Shown here one piece after another: positions 1 to 6,488 of a DNA stretch of 64,000 bases (its first letter is position 1; each line of letters begins with the position of its first letter). Under the pieces are notes generated by a model. It worked only from the letters and a program-made list of their open reading frames with translations, made no database searches and was not told where the DNA came from. A program made the position numbers and the translations under genes. Origin of the DNA: Planctomycetota bacterium (GTDB lineage: Bacteria > Planctomycetota > Uabimicrobiia > Uabimicrobiales > Uabimicrobiaceae); NCBI GenBank assembly GCA_029260735.1, contig JAJDCR010000111.1, positions 20,623 through 84,622 on the forward strand, given 5' to 3'.

Positions 1-84
1 AGAGCACCTATTGGTACGCCTTGTTTTATATTTCGGATTTTCTTTGTTTCGTTCACACTTTACAATTTGAGATTTTTTGGCCAC
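1..84 (-). CDS. rpsN: 30S ribosomal protein S14, zinc-type, 5' part only
   Basis: The first 28 codons of rpsN run off the window edge. The start is GTG at 82-84, with AGGGG about six bases upstream. The translation begins (V/M)AKKSQIVKCERN and ends at NRCS, which matches the zinc-binding S14 form, whose first zinc Cys lies in an NRC motif. S14 sits in the head of the 30S subunit. It follows rplE by nine bases, as in the standard spc operon order. The ORF is truncated only by the window boundary. Confidence 0.85.
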   Translation of the reverse strand, partial: MAKKSQIVKCERNKENPKYKTRRTNRCS

Positions 85-93
85 GTTTTACCC

Positions 94-636
94 CTAGTTT
101 TTCTTAAAAGGCATACCAAATAGTGATAAAAGTTCTAGAGATTTTTCTCGATCACTATTTGATGTAACGATAGTGATGTCCATCCCTTGACTGAACTCCA
201 TTTTATCAAGATTGATTTCTGGAAAAATAGTTTGTTCTTGCATACCAATAGAGTAGTTTCCTGCTTTATCAAAAGATTTTCTAGAAACTCCTCTAAAGTC
301 ACGAATACGAGGAATAACGATAGTGATGAGACGATCTAAGAACTCATACATTCGCTCACCTCGTAAAGTAACTTTGCAGCCAATGCTTTGGCCTTCTCTC
401 AATTTAAAACCCGCAATGGATTGTTTTGCTATCGTAATCACAGGTTTTTGACCTGCGATTAAAGACATATCTCGTGTTGCGCACTCTAGGCGCCGTTTAT
501 TTTCCAGAGCTTTTCCCACGCCCATATTAAGAACGATTTTATCGATCCTAGGGCTTGCCAATTTGTTTTTTATTTCAAATTGTTTCATTAAAGCGGATAC
601 TATCTCTGAAGTATATTTTTCTTTCAGCCTCGCCAC
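94..636 (-). CDS. rplE: 50S ribosomal protein L5
   Basis: Encodes 180 residues, the usual length of bacterial L5, which binds 5S rRNA in the central protuberance. The N-terminal NKLASPRIDKIVLNMGVG segment and the later GMQEQTIFPEI region are diagnostic of the family. The gene lies between rplX (nine bases upstream) and rpsN (nine bases downstream), in conserved spc order. It is presumably co-transcribed from the S10 promoter near 5.9 kb. Nothing about it is unusual. Confidence 0.97.
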   Translation of the reverse strand: MARLKEKYTSEIVSALMKQFEIKNKLASPRIDKIVLNMGVGKALENKRRLECATRDMSLIAGQKPVITIAKQSIAGFKLREGQSIGCKVTLRGERMYEFLDRLITIVIPRIRDFRGVSRKSFDKAGNYSIGMQEQTIFPEINLDKMEFSQGMDITIVTSNSDREKSLELLSLFGMPFKKN

Positions 637-645
637 ACTCTACTC

Positions 646-975
646 CTATAATTGTCGTCCGGATTTTTTACAATAGCGCACTTTTACCCGCTTTTTCTTG
701 TCATCATCACCTTGAACTTCATATTTATAAGAAACACGGGTTGGCTCTTGAAGGTGGGGAGAAAAAAGAACTACGTTCGATACATGAAGAGATGCTTCTA
801 TTTCTATTCGACCACCTTGAGGGTGTTTTTGGCTTTTTTTGATATGTTTTTTAACATAATTAACACCTTCTACCACCACTCTATCCTTCTTGGTTAGAAT
901 ACGTAGAACTTTCCCCTTTTTACCAGTTTCAGTTCCTGATCTTACTTGGACATAGTCCCCTTTTTTAATTCGCAT
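646..975 (-). CDS. rplX: 50S ribosomal protein L24
   Basis: Encodes 109 residues. The KOW motif is at the N-terminus (KKGDYVQVRSGTETGKKGKV), followed by the L24-typical GVNYVKKHIKKSQKHPQGG stretch. L24 is an early assembly protein near the exit tunnel. The gene sits two bases after rplN and nine before rplE, so it is translationally packed with its neighbours. Length and motifs are ordinary. Confidence 0.97.
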   Translation of the reverse strand: MRIKKGDYVQVRSGTETGKKGKVLRILTKKDRVVVEGVNYVKKHIKKSQKHPQGGRIEIEASLHVSNVVLFSPHLQEPTRVSYKYEVQGDDDKKKRVKVRYCKKSGRQL

Positions 976-977
976 AA

Positions 978-1346
978 CTACACTACCTCTGTTGCAAGGG
1001 ATATGATCTTCATATATTTTTTTTGTCTAAGTTCACGGGCAACCGCTCCGAAAATCCTGGTACCTCGAGGATTGCCATCTTTGTCAATAATTACCATTGC
1101 GTTCTGGTCAAAACGGACATATGATCCGTCATTTCTTCGAATAGCTTTGCTGGTACGAACGATTACCCCACGAACAACAGTTCCTGCTTTCATCTCTACA
1201 CCTGGTAAAGACTTTTTAATCGAGGCAACAATTACATCTCCAACTCGTGCATAACGTCGGCGTGATCCGCCTAAAACCTTAATGCACATCGCTCGTTTTG
1301 CTCCTGTGTTATCCGCAACGTCCAGGACTGTTTGCATCTGAATCAT
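978..1346 (-). CDS. rplN: 50S ribosomal protein L14
   Basis: Encodes 122 residues, the standard L14 length. The start MIQMQTVLDVADNTGAKRA and the later YVRFDQNAMVIID region are hallmarks of L14, which lies at the subunit interface. The gene sits between rpsQ and rplX in conserved spc order, with 19 bases to the upstream gene. Confidence 0.98.
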   Translation of the reverse strand: MIQMQTVLDVADNTGAKRAMCIKVLGGSRRRYARVGDVIVASIKKSLPGVEMKAGTVVRGVIVRTSKAIRRNDGSYVRFDQNAMVIIDKDGNPRGTRIFGAVARELRQKKYMKIISLATEVV

Positions 1347-1365
1347 ACAACATCCCCTTCGCGAT

Positions 1366-1614
1366 TTAGTTTACAACTTTAACTAAACGCCATGATTTTG
1401 TTTTTGATAAAGGACGAGTTTCCATTAGTTCAACCCGATCATCCATTTTAGCAGTATTATTCTCATCATGAGCTTTTACTTTCGTATTACGACGAATGTA
1501 TTTTTTATACTTAGGATGTTGGATCAAACGGTCAATTTGCACAGTTATGGTCTTGTCCATCTTATCGCTGACAACAACACCAACTCTTGTCTTGCGCATT
1601 CCTCTTTCGCTCAT
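1366..1614 (-). CDS. rpsQ: 30S ribosomal protein S17
   Basis: Encodes 82 residues with the S17 OB-fold signature: RVGVVVSDKMDKTITV near the N-terminus and the ETRPLSKTKSWRLVKV C-terminal motif. S17 binds 16S rRNA early in 30S assembly. The gene lies 29 bases downstream of rpmC and upstream of rplN. Translation of the opposite strand gives nothing recognisable. Confidence 0.97.
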   Translation of the reverse strand: MSERGMRKTRVGVVVSDKMDKTITVQIDRLIQHPKYKKYIRRNTKVKAHDENNTAKMDDRVELMETRPLSKTKSWRLVKVVN

Positions 1615-1643
1615 ATTTAGCCTTTTCTTAAATCAGTGAGCTC

Positions 1644-1853
1644 TTAATTACTTTCAAGCTCACGGCTTCTCAGAATAGTCTTGATTCGTGCCATTCGTTT
1701 TTTCGCTTTACGAACAACACTGGTATCAACCATTTCATCTACAACACTTTGGAATCTCAACTTGTAAAGAGCTTCATGAGTTGCATCTAATTCCTTTTGC
1801 AATTCACTATCCGACATTTTGCGAAGCTCTTCCACTTCTTTTCTAGATTTCAC
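1644..1853 (-). CDS. rpmC: 50S ribosomal protein L29
   Basis: Encodes 69 residues from a GTG start whose G is the last base of the rplP stop codon (TAGTG), so the two genes are translationally coupled. The helical content and the EALYKLRFQ motif identify L29, which sits by the tunnel exit and contacts SRP and trigger factor. Order rplP-rpmC-rpsQ is the conserved one. Confidence 0.95.
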   Translation of the reverse strand: MKSRKEVEELRKMSDSELQKELDATHEALYKLRFQSVVDEMVDTSVVRKAKKRMARIKTILRSRELESN

Positions 1854-2269
1854 TAGTAGTCTCTCCTCTCCACAAATCTTACCTTTAACGGCATTTTATG
1901 GGAAATGCGATTCATTACCTGTTTGGCAACATCGGCAGGAACTCCCGAAAGCTCAAAGAGAATAGTGCCCGGTTTTACCACAGCTACATAGAACTCTGGT
2001 TCCCCTTTCCCCTTCCCCATACGAGTTTCGTGTGGAGTGGCTGTAATACCTTTATGAGGAAAAAGGCGGATATGCAACCTACCTTCGCCTTTGAGAAAGT
2101 GAGCCGATGTAATACGCCCAGCTTCAATTTGGCGCGCGGTGATCCATCCGGGTTCAAGGGATTGAAGACCATAGTCTCCATGCACGAGTTTATTTCCTCG
2201 TGTAGCCATCCCTCGGATTCTTCCTCGCTGTTTTTTTCGATACTTTTGCCTTTTTGGCATTAGTGGCAT
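1853..2269 (-). CDS. rplP: 50S ribosomal protein L16
   Basis: Encodes 138 residues. The PKRQKYRKKQRGR start and the GKGKGEPEFYVAVVKPGTILFE region identify L16, which shapes the A-site tRNA and peptidyl-transferase region. Two starts are possible: ATG at 2269 (MPLMPKR) or the internal ATG three codons later. Both lie inside the 3' end of rpsC, giving an 80-bp (or about 71-bp) out-of-frame overlap. That is far longer than the usual overlaps of a few bases in this operon. The stop overlaps the rpmC start by one base. Confidence 0.97.
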   Translation of the reverse strand: MPLMPKRQKYRKKQRGRIRGMATRGNKLVHGDYGLQSLEPGWITARQIEAGRITSAHFLKGEGRLHIRLFPHKGITATPHETRMGKGKGEPEFYVAVVKPGTILFELSGVPADVAKQVMNRISHKMPLKVRFVERRDY

Positions 2270-2915
2270 CGCTCACTACCTCCTCATTATATTTACCTAG
2301 ATACATCCAAACTTTAACCCCAATCGCTCCGTAAGTAGTAAAAGCGGTGGCAAAACCATAAGCGATATGGGCATCTAAGGTTTGCAGTGGAACTTTTCCT
2401 CTTCCAGAAGATTCGGTTCGAGCCATTTCTGCTCCAGCCAAACGACCAGAAAGTTGAATTTTAATTCCCAAAGCACCTTCCGCCATCGTAGTGTCTATAG
2501 ATTTTTTCATAGTACGACGAAAGTTAGCTCTTTTTAAGAGTTGCTCTGCGATGTTCTCCGCTACTAGTTGAGCATTAACTTGAGGTCTAACAACTTCTTT
2601 AATCTCAAGATTTACGGCTCTATCACCAACAAACTTAGTAAGCTCTTGGCGTAGTTTATCAACATTAGCCCCTTTGCGACCAATGATGAGCCCAGGACGA
2701 GCAGTATGCAAGATAATGTTTACTTTTTCTCGAGTTCTCTCAATCTCAATCTTAGGAATATTACTGAATCCGTAATTTTTCTTAATATGTTTTCGAAGTT
2801 TTTGATCTTCTAACAAATATCTTGAAAAATCTTTTTTATCGTTGGCATACCAACGACTACGCCAATCTTCAGTAATACCGATTCGAAAGCCAATTGGGCT
2901 TACTTTTTGCCCCAT
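2190..2915 (-). CDS. rpsC: 30S ribosomal protein S3
   Basis: Encodes 241 residues. MGQKVSPIGFRIG, the KH-domain motif GLIIGRKGANVDKL (about residues 76-90) and the C-domain GAIGVKVWMYLG are all S3 features. S3 lines the mRNA entry channel. The family core ends at the WMYLGKY segment. Here about 38 more Lys/Arg-rich residues follow (AKKAKVSKKTARK), and they are encoded across the start of rplP. The extension could be real or could reflect loss of an earlier stop. Confidence 0.97.
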   Translation of the reverse strand: MGQKVSPIGFRIGITEDWRSRWYANDKKDFSRYLLEDQKLRKHIKKNYGFSNIPKIEIERTREKVNIILHTARPGLIIGRKGANVDKLRQELTKFVGDRAVNLEIKEVVRPQVNAQLVAENIAEQLLKRANFRRTMKKSIDTTMAEGALGIKIQLSGRLAGAEMARTESSGRGKVPLQTLDAHIAYGFATAFTTYGAIGVKVWMYLGKYNEEVVSDATNAKKAKVSKKTARKNPRDGYTRK

Positions 2916-2954
2916 ACTATTCTCCTATTTGGGTGTTCACCTTAACTACTACTT

Positions 2955-3320
2955 TTACTCGTTTTCCGCTTCATTTTGTCGTTCTGTAATAGAAATACAG
3001 ATATGGGAAGTTCTTTTACGAATTCTCATCGCACGCCCCATTGGTCCAGGTCGAAAGCGTTTCAACATTGGACCACCATCGACTTTAGCTTCAGCGATAA
3101 CTAAATTATTTGGATTAATGCTTCCTTGTTGGGTTGCATTTGCAGTAGCAGAGTCGAGAACTTTCTTAATCATGGGAGCAGCTCTACGACTAGAGCTTTG
3201 CAGTATCCGAGAGGCTTCATTGACAGATTTATCTCGAATCAAGTCAATCACATAGCGTGCTTTGCGAGGCGAAATTCGAGCATATCTGTGCTTAGCAAGA
3301 AATACTTTTGTTTCGATCAT
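2955..3320 (-). CDS. rplV: 50S ribosomal protein L22
   Basis: Encodes 121 residues. AKHRYARISPRKARYVIDLIRDK and the C-terminal KRFRPGPMGRAMRIRKRTSHI loop identify L22, whose beta-hairpin reaches into the exit tunnel. The start overlaps the end of rpsS by four bases (ATGA-type coupling). rpsC follows after 39 bases. Confidence 0.97.
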   Translation of the reverse strand: MIETKVFLAKHRYARISPRKARYVIDLIRDKSVNEASRILQSSSRRAAPMIKKVLDSATANATQQGSINPNNLVIAEAKVDGGPMLKRFRPGPMGRAMRIRKRTSHICISITERQNEAENE

Positions 3321-3592
3321 TTTTTCTTTCCTTTGTTCACATGACCTCTAAAGGTACGGGTCATAGCAAACTCCCCTAATTTATGTCCAACCATTTCTTC
3401 CCGAATAGCAACTTTTATAAAGTTTTTACCATTGTGAACCATGATAACGTGATCAACAAAGTCTGGAAGAATTGTACAAGATCGACTCCATGTTTTAATA
3501 GGCTCGTCTTTTTTGCCGGACTCTTTCACTTTGAGAACCTTCTTTAGAAGTTTCTCATCAAAGTAAGGACCTTTTTTACTAGATCTGCTCAC
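3317..3592 (-). CDS. rpsS: 30S ribosomal protein S19
   Basis: Encodes 91 residues with the S19 signature: RSSKKGPYFDEKLLKKV at the start, then TWSRSCTILPDFV and GHKLGEFAMTRTFRGH. S19 is a 30S head protein that contacts the 50S subunit. Both ends overlap neighbours by four bases (rplB upstream, rplV downstream), so translation is probably coupled across all three genes. Confidence 0.98.
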   Translation of the reverse strand: MSRSSKKGPYFDEKLLKKVLKVKESGKKDEPIKTWSRSCTILPDFVDHVIMVHNGKNFIKVAIREEMVGHKLGEFAMTRTFRGHVNKGKKK

Positions 3593-4416
3593 GATTTTCT
3601 CCTACGGATAATATGCTTGTTACTAGGTTTTCGTCTTTGGCGTGTCTTTCCACCTTTGGAAAGCTTACCTGTAGGTGAACAAGGGTGTCGGCCCCCACCA
3701 GATCGTCCTTCACCACCCCCCATTGGGTGAGCAACAGGGTTTTGAGCTGTTCCACGAACGTGAGGCCTCTTCCCCTTCCAGCGATTACGACCAGCTTTAC
3801 CAATAGAGATATTTTGGTGTTCAGCATTCCCTAATTGGCCAATAGTTGCACGACATTTAATGAAAATTTTTCTGGTTTCTCCAGAAGGCAGTTGAACAAT
3901 AGCATATCGTCCTTCTTTAGCAGAAAGTTGTGCTACCATACCAGCGGATCTTGCCATTTGTCCGCCTTTACCAACTGACATTTCAATGTTATGAATACTC
4001 AAACCAGTGGGAATGTTTTCAAGAGGCATGCAGTTACCTACGCGAGGCTCTACTTTTTCTCCTGACATAACAGTGTCTCCTACTTTTAAACCAGCAGGAG
4101 ATAAAATATAGCGTTTTTCGCCATCGGCATAAGCAACCAAAGCTATACGAACTGTTCTATTGGGATCATACTGTATCGAGCTTACTTTCCCAGGAACATT
4201 GTCTTTATTCCGTTTAAAGTCAATTACACGATATTTTCTCTTATGTCCTCCACCGCGAAAGCGTGCTGTCGTAACTCCTTGATTGTTACGGCCACCAGTT
4301 CGATTAAGCTTACGCAGAAGTTTTTTTTCCGGTTTTGATTTTGTGATAGTACTAAAATCAGGTAGTACCACAAATCTTGTTCCCGGTGATCTTGGTTTTA
4401 ACTTTCGAAGTGCCAT
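3589..4416 (-). CDS. rplB: 50S ribosomal protein L2
   Basis: Encodes 275 residues, the usual L2 length. NRTGGRNNQGVTTARFRGGGHK near the N-terminus and the GRNRWKGKRPHVRGTAQNPVAHPMGGGEGRS segment surround the conserved His of the peptidyl-transferase region. L2 is required for subunit association. rplW is 80 bases upstream and rpsS overlaps by four bases downstream. No anomaly. Confidence 0.98.
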   Translation of the reverse strand: MALRKLKPRSPGTRFVVLPDFSTITKSKPEKKLLRKLNRTGGRNNQGVTTARFRGGGHKRKYRVIDFKRNKDNVPGKVSSIQYDPNRTVRIALVAYADGEKRYILSPAGLKVGDTVMSGEKVEPRVGNCMPLENIPTGLSIHNIEMSVGKGGQMARSAGMVAQLSAKEGRYAIVQLPSGETRKIFIKCRATIGQLGNAEHQNISIGKAGRNRWKGKRPHVRGTAQNPVAHPMGGGEGRSGGGRHPCSPTGKLSKGGKTRQRRKPSNKHIIRRRKS

Positions 4417-4496
4417 TTTTGTCCTTTTAGCCTGTTTTACGATACTTAACTTTAGATCTACTATTTTACGTGGCTTTCCCGATTAGGAAATGGGCT

Positions 4497-4790
4497 TTAA
4501 AAAAGTTCTAGCTTGTGTTCTCGATTTAAGTACACAATAGCTTTTTTCCACGAACGGGTATAGCCAATGCGAAATCGAAAGCGACGCTTCTTAGGTTTTT
4601 TGTTAATAATCCGCACTTTATCTACTTTTACGGATTTGTGTGCATATATTTCTTCAATAGCTTTTTTGATCTCAATTTTGTTGGCATCTGGCGCTACCTC
4701 GAAATGATATGCATTGAGTTCTTCAACATCGACCTCGCCTTTTTCTGTAACAAGAGGGCGACGAATTATATCATATGCATTTTTTGCCAT
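4497..4790 (-). CDS. rplW: 50S ribosomal protein L23
   Basis: Encodes 97 residues. AYDIIRRPLVTEKG at the N-terminus and the KVRIINKKPKKRRFRFRIGYTRSWKKAIVYL segment identify L23, the tunnel-exit protein that docks trigger factor and SRP. It lies 79 bases after rplD and 80 before rplB. These gaps are larger than most in this operon and hold no recognisable gene. Confidence 0.97.
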   Translation of the reverse strand: MAKNAYDIIRRPLVTEKGEVDVEELNAYHFEVAPDANKIEIKKAIEEIYAHKSVKVDKVRIINKKPKKRRFRFRIGYTRSWKKAIVYLNREHKLELF

Positions 4791-4869
4791 AGCACTATAT
4801 CTCTTAAATATTTTTGTATGTCTTTTGTCGTCTTCTTACAGTCTTACGACGCAATTATTTTCAATTTCT

Positions 4870-5544
4870 TTAGCTTTTTACGTAAATTTTGTCTCGGTCC
4901 AAAGACTCAATATTGCCTTCTCGACTAGAAACAAGATTTTCGAATGCTTTTTTGGTTATAATAATTTTATCATGAGACAGAAGGGTGTAAGTACTTGTGC
5001 GACCTAGTATATCTGCAGAAACTCTAGACAAGTTACGACTAGACTTCCATACATTATCATTAGTATCATCTAGGGCAATGGCTACTTTAGATTTATTCAC
5101 TCCCATAGTTCTCAAAAGCTCTAACAGCTTCTTAGACTTGGGTTCTTCGAAATCGAACTCTTCTATCACCATAACATCTTTATCCCGCAATTTGGTAAGC
5201 CAAGCGGAATCATGGGCAGCACGTCTTGCTTTTTTAGGAAGAGAATAACTGTAATCTCTAGGCTTAGGACCGAAAACGATCCCTCCACCACGCCAATGAG
5301 GAGCTCTTGCAGAACCTACGCGAGCACGTCCCGTGCCTTTTTGTCGCCATAGTTTCTTTTGAGAACCAGCACATTCAGCTCTTCCTTTGGTAGAGTGAGT
5401 CCCTACCCTTTGACGCGCTTCATACATCAAAACAACTTCTTTTAAAAGAACTTGCCGAACTCGATCTCCAAAGATTGTGTCATCAATCTCTAGAATTTCT
5501 TTAGTTCTTTTCCCGTTTTTGTCAAAGACAGGTAATCTCATCAT
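4870..5544 (-). CDS. rplD: 50S ribosomal protein L4
   Basis: Encodes 224 residues. The tunnel loop THSTKGRAECAGSQKKLWRQKGTGRARVGSARAPHWRGGG (written here in pieces: THSTKGRAEC, QKGTGRARVG, APHWRGGG) identifies L4, which lines the exit tunnel and in enterobacteria also autoregulates the S10 operon. The gene begins only seven bases after rpsJ. That is the place where rplC (L3) normally sits, so L3 is missing here. The L4 reading frame itself looks complete. Confidence 0.97.
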   Translation of the reverse strand: MMRLPVFDKNGKRTKEILEIDDTIFGDRVRQVLLKEVVLMYEARQRVGTHSTKGRAECAGSQKKLWRQKGTGRARVGSARAPHWRGGGIVFGPKPRDYSYSLPKKARRAAHDSAWLTKLRDKDVMVIEEFDFEEPKSKKLLELLRTMGVNKSKVAIALDDTNDNVWKSSRNLSRVSADILGRTSTYTLLSHDKIIITKKAFENLVSSREGNIESLDRDKIYVKS

Positions 5545-5551
5545 GTTTCCC

Positions 5552-5860
5552 TTATGCTTTTATGCGAATTTCAACTCCAGCCGGCATGGTTAGCTCGGTG
5601 AGGGCTTCTACTGTTTTTGCCGTAGTTTCAGAGATGTAAATCAAACGTTTATGAATACGAATTTCAAACTGCTCGCGTGACTTTTTGTCAATGTGAGGAG
5701 AGCGAAGTACGGTATAGCGTTCTATCCTGGTAGGTAACGGCACAGGACCGGAAGCTCTGGCTCCTGTTCTTTTTGCAGTATCTACAATTTCCAAAGCATA
5801 TTTATCAAGAATTTCATGATCATATGCTTCCATTCTAATTTTAATTTTCTCTTTGGTCAT
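5552..5860 (-). CDS. rpsJ: 30S ribosomal protein S10
   Basis: Encodes 102 residues with S10 motifs: KIRMEAYDHEILDKYALEI at the start, GPVPLPTRIERYTVLRSPHI in the middle loop and a C-terminal beta strand ending GVEIRIKA. S10 is a head protein and doubles as NusE in transcription antitermination with NusB and NusG. It is the first gene of the S10 block. A sigma70-like promoter lies about 30 bases upstream. Confidence 0.98.
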   Translation of the reverse strand: MTKEKIKIRMEAYDHEILDKYALEIVDTAKRTGARASGPVPLPTRIERYTVLRSPHIDKKSREQFEIRIHKRLIYISETTAKTVEALTELTMPAGVEIRIKA

Positions 5861-5890
5861 CCAGATACTTCTCCGAAATATTGTTGCGCT

Positions 5891-5919
5891 ATAAAATCAA
5901 AATTATACTAGCTTGTCAA
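5891..5919 (-). promoter_or_regulatory. Sigma70-type promoter of the S10 operon
   Basis: On the minus strand a perfect -35 TTGACA (5914-5919) is followed after 17 bases by TTTTAT (5891-5896; four of six match the -10 consensus). Transcription would begin near 5884, about 24 bases before the rpsJ start. This suggests that the S10 block has its own promoter in addition to any read-through from fusA. Confidence 0.6.
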
Positions 5920-5920
5920 G

Positions 5921-6488
5921 CAAAAAAGATAATCTAACAACCATAAGGCTCTTTATCTATGGGGCTTCCCTCAAAAATCACATTTTCTCTATAGCCAATT
6001 TTCAACTATAGAAGCACACTTAAAATCAAAAAGTTATTTTGGTCTTGTGCGAGAAAAATATATCTTAAAATACTAACCAAAGCAAAAGTTCTCTACTTAA
6101 AACTAGAAAACTTTAAACTTCCGACGTAAGTATTTAGAGGATTAAATTCACAGAAAAAATGACAAAAAATATCTGTCACAAATTCCCGAATGTATTTATC
6201 TCGATACCTTAAGGAGAGGTTTCTCTCAACCCTTTTTAAGGGGTATTTAAGGAAGTGCTTCTTGAGAATGATTTTAAGGAACATCAATCTTGATGTCTTG
6301 GGGGAGCTATAGATCCGCAAATCTATAACCAATAGTGAGCAATTTATGGTTGCATAACAGAACTATCTTAACAACTTTCTCAGGAAAATACAAAGCATTC
6401 CTGATTTTTTTTTACATTTTTTATCTACATACTATATAATGACTTAGAAGAAGAAAGCATCTCCCTCAAGCATCTCAAGAAATTTTTT
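5921..6488. other. fusA-rpsJ intergenic region, no convincing gene
   Basis: This AT-rich gap holds no supported ORF; the one 79-codon minus-strand frame resembles nothing and has biased codons. It contains several small inverted repeats: an ACATCA/TGATGT hairpin near 6281-6297, a TATAGAT/ATCTATA hairpin near 6309-6328, and a GCAA/TTGC hairpin near 6339-6353. A plus-strand terminator-like hairpin follows at 6380-6412. The gap may hold a leader RNA or an unidentified small RNA. Confidence 0.4.
6380..6412 (+). terminator. Intrinsic terminator on the plus strand
   Basis: TCAGGAA and TTCCTGA form a 7-bp stem with a loop of about 11 bases, followed directly by nine T residues on the plus strand. 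That orientation does not serve fusA or rpsJ, which are both on the minus strand. On the minus strand the hairpin lacks a T tract. It implies a plus-strand transcript in the gap or a chance structure. Confidence 0.5.

Noticed and set aside
6093..6332. A 79-codon minus-strand frame in the fusA-rpsJ gap
   Set aside because: Composition is AT-driven, no Shine-Dalgarno or similarity is visible, and it lies amid small hairpins.
5921..6412. 6S RNA, tmRNA or SRP RNA in the fusA-rpsJ gap
   Set aside because: No diagnostic motifs (tmRNA tag and tRNA ends, SRP GGAA tetraloop region, 6S central bubble) were found. Only small hairpins and a terminator are visible.
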